This document shows, in pieces, positions 60,861 through 62,126 of a stretch of 62,126 nucleotides of DNA. Position 1 is the stretch's first letter. Every line of letters starts with the position of its first letter. The stretch spans positions 1 to 62,126 of the forward strand of contig JAGGYH010000098.1 of the NCBI GenBank assembly GCA_021162615.1, given 5' to 3'. The position numbers were made by a program, and so were the translations under genes. The notes under the pieces were generated by a model, which made no database searches, had not been told where the DNA came from, and saw nothing but the letters and a program-made list of their open reading frames with translations. The DNA is from Candidatus Aminicenantota bacterium. Its GTDB lineage: Bacteria; Acidobacteriota; Aminicenantia; Aminicenantales; Aminicenantaceae.

Positions 60861-61544
60861 TTATTCCTTTCCCCGTTCTTTCCTTCTTGCGAAGAAATCA
60901 ACGACTTCAGAGCCGGTATTAGCCATTTCAGCTCCGAAGACATCCACTCTTTCAGCCAAGAAATTGTAGCACCAGAGAGCCACAACAGCCACTAGGATTC
61001 CGAAAGCTGTAGAGATAAGAGCTTCTGCGATTCCAGATATAACAGCTCCTAATCCGCCAGAACCTGTAAGAGCGATGCCGCGGAAAGCATTGATGATACC
61101 CAGAATAGTCCCGAACAGGCCAATAAAGGGTGCAGATGTGGCTATCGTTGCCACAATGTTGAGTCCTCTTTTCAGTTCTTGAGTAAACATAACAGAAGCT
61201 CTGTCAGTGCCTCTTTCAGCGGTTTCTACCTGCTGATCAAAACCGATACCAGCTTCTTCGCCTTCCAAAAATTCTTTGATTCCAGCTGCAGAAACTCTAG
61301 CAAGATGGCTTCTTTTGTTTTCTTTCTTGGCAGCAAGATTAAGGGCTTCCTTGTTTTTTCCTGCTCTGAGTAATTCTTCCAATTTCGGAGCGATAATTCG
61401 GGATCTCTTCTTTGCTTTTCTGAAGACGAGCTGACGTTCGATGAAAAGGTAAATTGTCAAGATAGAAAGTAATATCAGAACACCAGCAACGAACCTAACA
61501 GGTACGCCCATTGAGTTCCATAATTCTACTAGATTAAATTGCAT
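60861..61544 (-). CDS. exbB: Biopolymer transport protein ExbB/TolQ/MotA family
   Basis: 227 aa. Three membrane segments (about 17-35, 127-150, 170-195). The family core GLNIVATIATSAPFIGLFGTILGIINAFRGIAL and ISGIAEALISTAFGILVAVVAL is clear. It is the scaffold and proton channel subunit of the Ton or Tol motor. The upstream tonB-like gene favours Ton. It follows tonB by 44 nt with a GGAGG SD. Confidence 0.92.
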   Translation of the reverse strand: MQFNLVELWNSMGVPVRFVAGVLILLSILTIYLFIERQLVFRKAKKRSRIIAPKLEELLRAGKNKEALNLAAKKENKRSHLARVSAAGIKEFLEGEEAGIGFDQQVETAERGTDRASVMFTQELKRGLNIVATIATSAPFIGLFGTILGIINAFRGIALTGSGGLGAVISGIAEALISTAFGILVAVVALWCYNFLAERVDVFGAEMANTGSEVVDFFARRKERGKE

Positions 61545-61588
61545 TTTTTGTGCCTCCTTTTAATTATCGTAAGCATTCATTTAGCTTC

Positions 61589-62126
61589 TTATTTTAATTC
61601 GAATGTGACCGTGACCGTAAAAATAACAGGCCTCGGGCGGCCGTTAATGACCATGGGTTCATAGAGCCACTGGCGCACCGCATCTTTGGCCGCCTGGTCC
61701 AGCAGTGGTACTGATTTAAGCACTCTGACACTCTGAACACGGCCGTAGATATCAGTGGTGGCTTCGATGATCACAACTCCTTCCACCTTTGCCTGGATTG
61801 CGATTTCAGGATAATCAGGTGGTACCCTGCGTATGAGCTTTGGCCTTTTGATTGAACCTCCCACTCTTATAGGGGCTTCGACCTGTCCGACAACACCACC
61901 TAAAACGCCGCCGACGACACCGCCGAGCACGCCGCCTTCGACGCCGCCTTCGACTCCGCCTTCGACTCCGCCTTCGATACCGAAGTCGGTCAGTTCTTCT
62001 TCAGCGATTTCGTCAGGGATATCGACAGGGGCGACAAGCTGACCCGGCTGGATATTGGTTTGGGCTTTAACAGGTTGTATTTTGGTAACGGATTTGGAGC
62101 TGCTGCGTTTTTTAGCAGGGGGAGGC
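61589..62126 (-). CDS. tonB: TonB-like energy transducer, 5' end beyond the window
   Basis: At least 179 residues; the N-terminal membrane anchor is outside the window. The visible part begins with a Pro/Lys/Ser-rich linker (PPPAKKRSSSK, then SVTKIQPVKAQ). A Gly-Val-Glu tandem repeat follows (EGGV repeated, then GGVLGGVVGG), and a canonical TonB C-terminal domain ends it: RRVPPDYPEIAIQAKVEGVVI, then AAKDAVRQWLYEPMVINGRPRP. It transmits inner-membrane proton energy to outer-membrane receptors. The 12-bp DNA repeats in the Gly region (61,910-61,980) could vary in copy number. Confidence 0.9.
   Translation of the reverse strand, partial: PPPAKKRSSSKSVTKIQPVKAQTNIQPGQLVAPVDIPDEIAEEELTDFGIEGGVEGGVEGGVEGGVLGGVVGGVLGGVVGQVEAPIRVGGSIKRPKLIRRVPPDYPEIAIQAKVEGVVIIEATTDIYGRVQSVRVLKSVPLLDQAAKDAVRQWLYEPMVINGRPRPVIFTVTVTFELK

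Overview
The window looks like a chromosomal segment of an uncultivated, probably anaerobic, Gram-negative (diderm) bacterium. The envelope genes point that way: a TonB-ExbB-ExbD energy-coupling set, RND efflux pumps, an RseP site-2 protease and a surface-polysaccharide gene set. The hydrogenase maturation genes hypC, hypD and hypE suggest a NiFe hydrogenase elsewhere in the genome. The overall flavour (S9 peptidases, a CBM9-like secreted protein, membrane-bound spermidine-synthase-like proteins, NtrY/NtrX, a small ribbon-helix-helix protein beside sugar genes) resembles Acidobacteriota/Aminicenantes-type genomes. That assignment is a low-confidence inference. One clear oddity is an adjacent gatE-gatD pair, the tRNA-dependent amidotransferase normally regarded as archaeal.

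Layout. 0.3-7.7 kb: endonuclease V, a RodZ-like protein, the NtrY/NtrX two-component pair, MgtE and RecO. 7.7-15.7 kb: a membrane spermidine-synthase-like protein, a DUF4214-methyltransferase fusion, gatD/gatE and a MaoC-type hydratase. 15.9-18.9 kb: a TRAP transporter operon. 19.3-21.1 kb: aldehyde dehydrogenase and a GspG-like protein. 21.4-21.6 kb: tRNA-Thr, then a probable small RNA with its own promoter and terminator. 21.6-27.7 kb: S9 peptidase, an unknown membrane protein, a CBM9-like exported protein, an EamA transporter and a small coiled-coil protein. 27.9-37.1 kb: a tripartite-type efflux operon with two RND pumps, then a serine hydrolase. 37.4-42.1 kb: tRNA-His and the conserved phoH-pgpH-ybeY-era operon. 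42.3-48.1 kb: polysaccharide genes. 48.1-50.6 kb: hypE, hypD and hypC. 50.9-56.5 kb: the uppS-cdsA-dxr-rseP-ispG isoprenoid/envelope cluster. 56.7-58.2 kb: a broken D-2-hydroxyacid dehydrogenase and a nucleoside phosphorylase. 58.3-60.4 kb: an overlapping ParB-like / SPL-like radical SAM pair. 60.4-62.1 kb: exbD, exbB and tonB (cut by the window edge).

The most unusual property is a network of interspersed repeats filling the intergenic spaces. Family A is about 260 bp full length, has imperfect terminal inverted repeats beginning TAACCTG, and contains two internal stem regions. Family B is about 155-190 bp without insertions and has 17-18 bp terminal inverted repeats around AATTCAGGTRTGG. 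At 14.6-15.2 kb they are nested A[B[A'[ ]B]A], and the B/A' junction recurs at two other loci. The main internal stem of A has changed sequence in A' while keeping perfect pairing. Shortened forms and solitary ends are common. Several copies supply gene signals: the ntrX and ispG stop codons, SD-like sequence for hypD and ispG, and the apparent start of the TRAP binding protein.

A second recurring pattern is promoter placement. Several operon-leading genes (nfi, rodZ, the sulfotransferase-like gene, the Wzy-like gene, uppS, the parB-like gene, gatE) have a -10-like hexamer only 6-12 nt before the start codon. This suggests leaderless or near-leaderless mRNAs in this lineage. The case is clearest at uppS, where a perfect TTGACA-N17-TATAAT sits 6 nt upstream of ATG. 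All positions and motifs were read by eye; no database search was possible.
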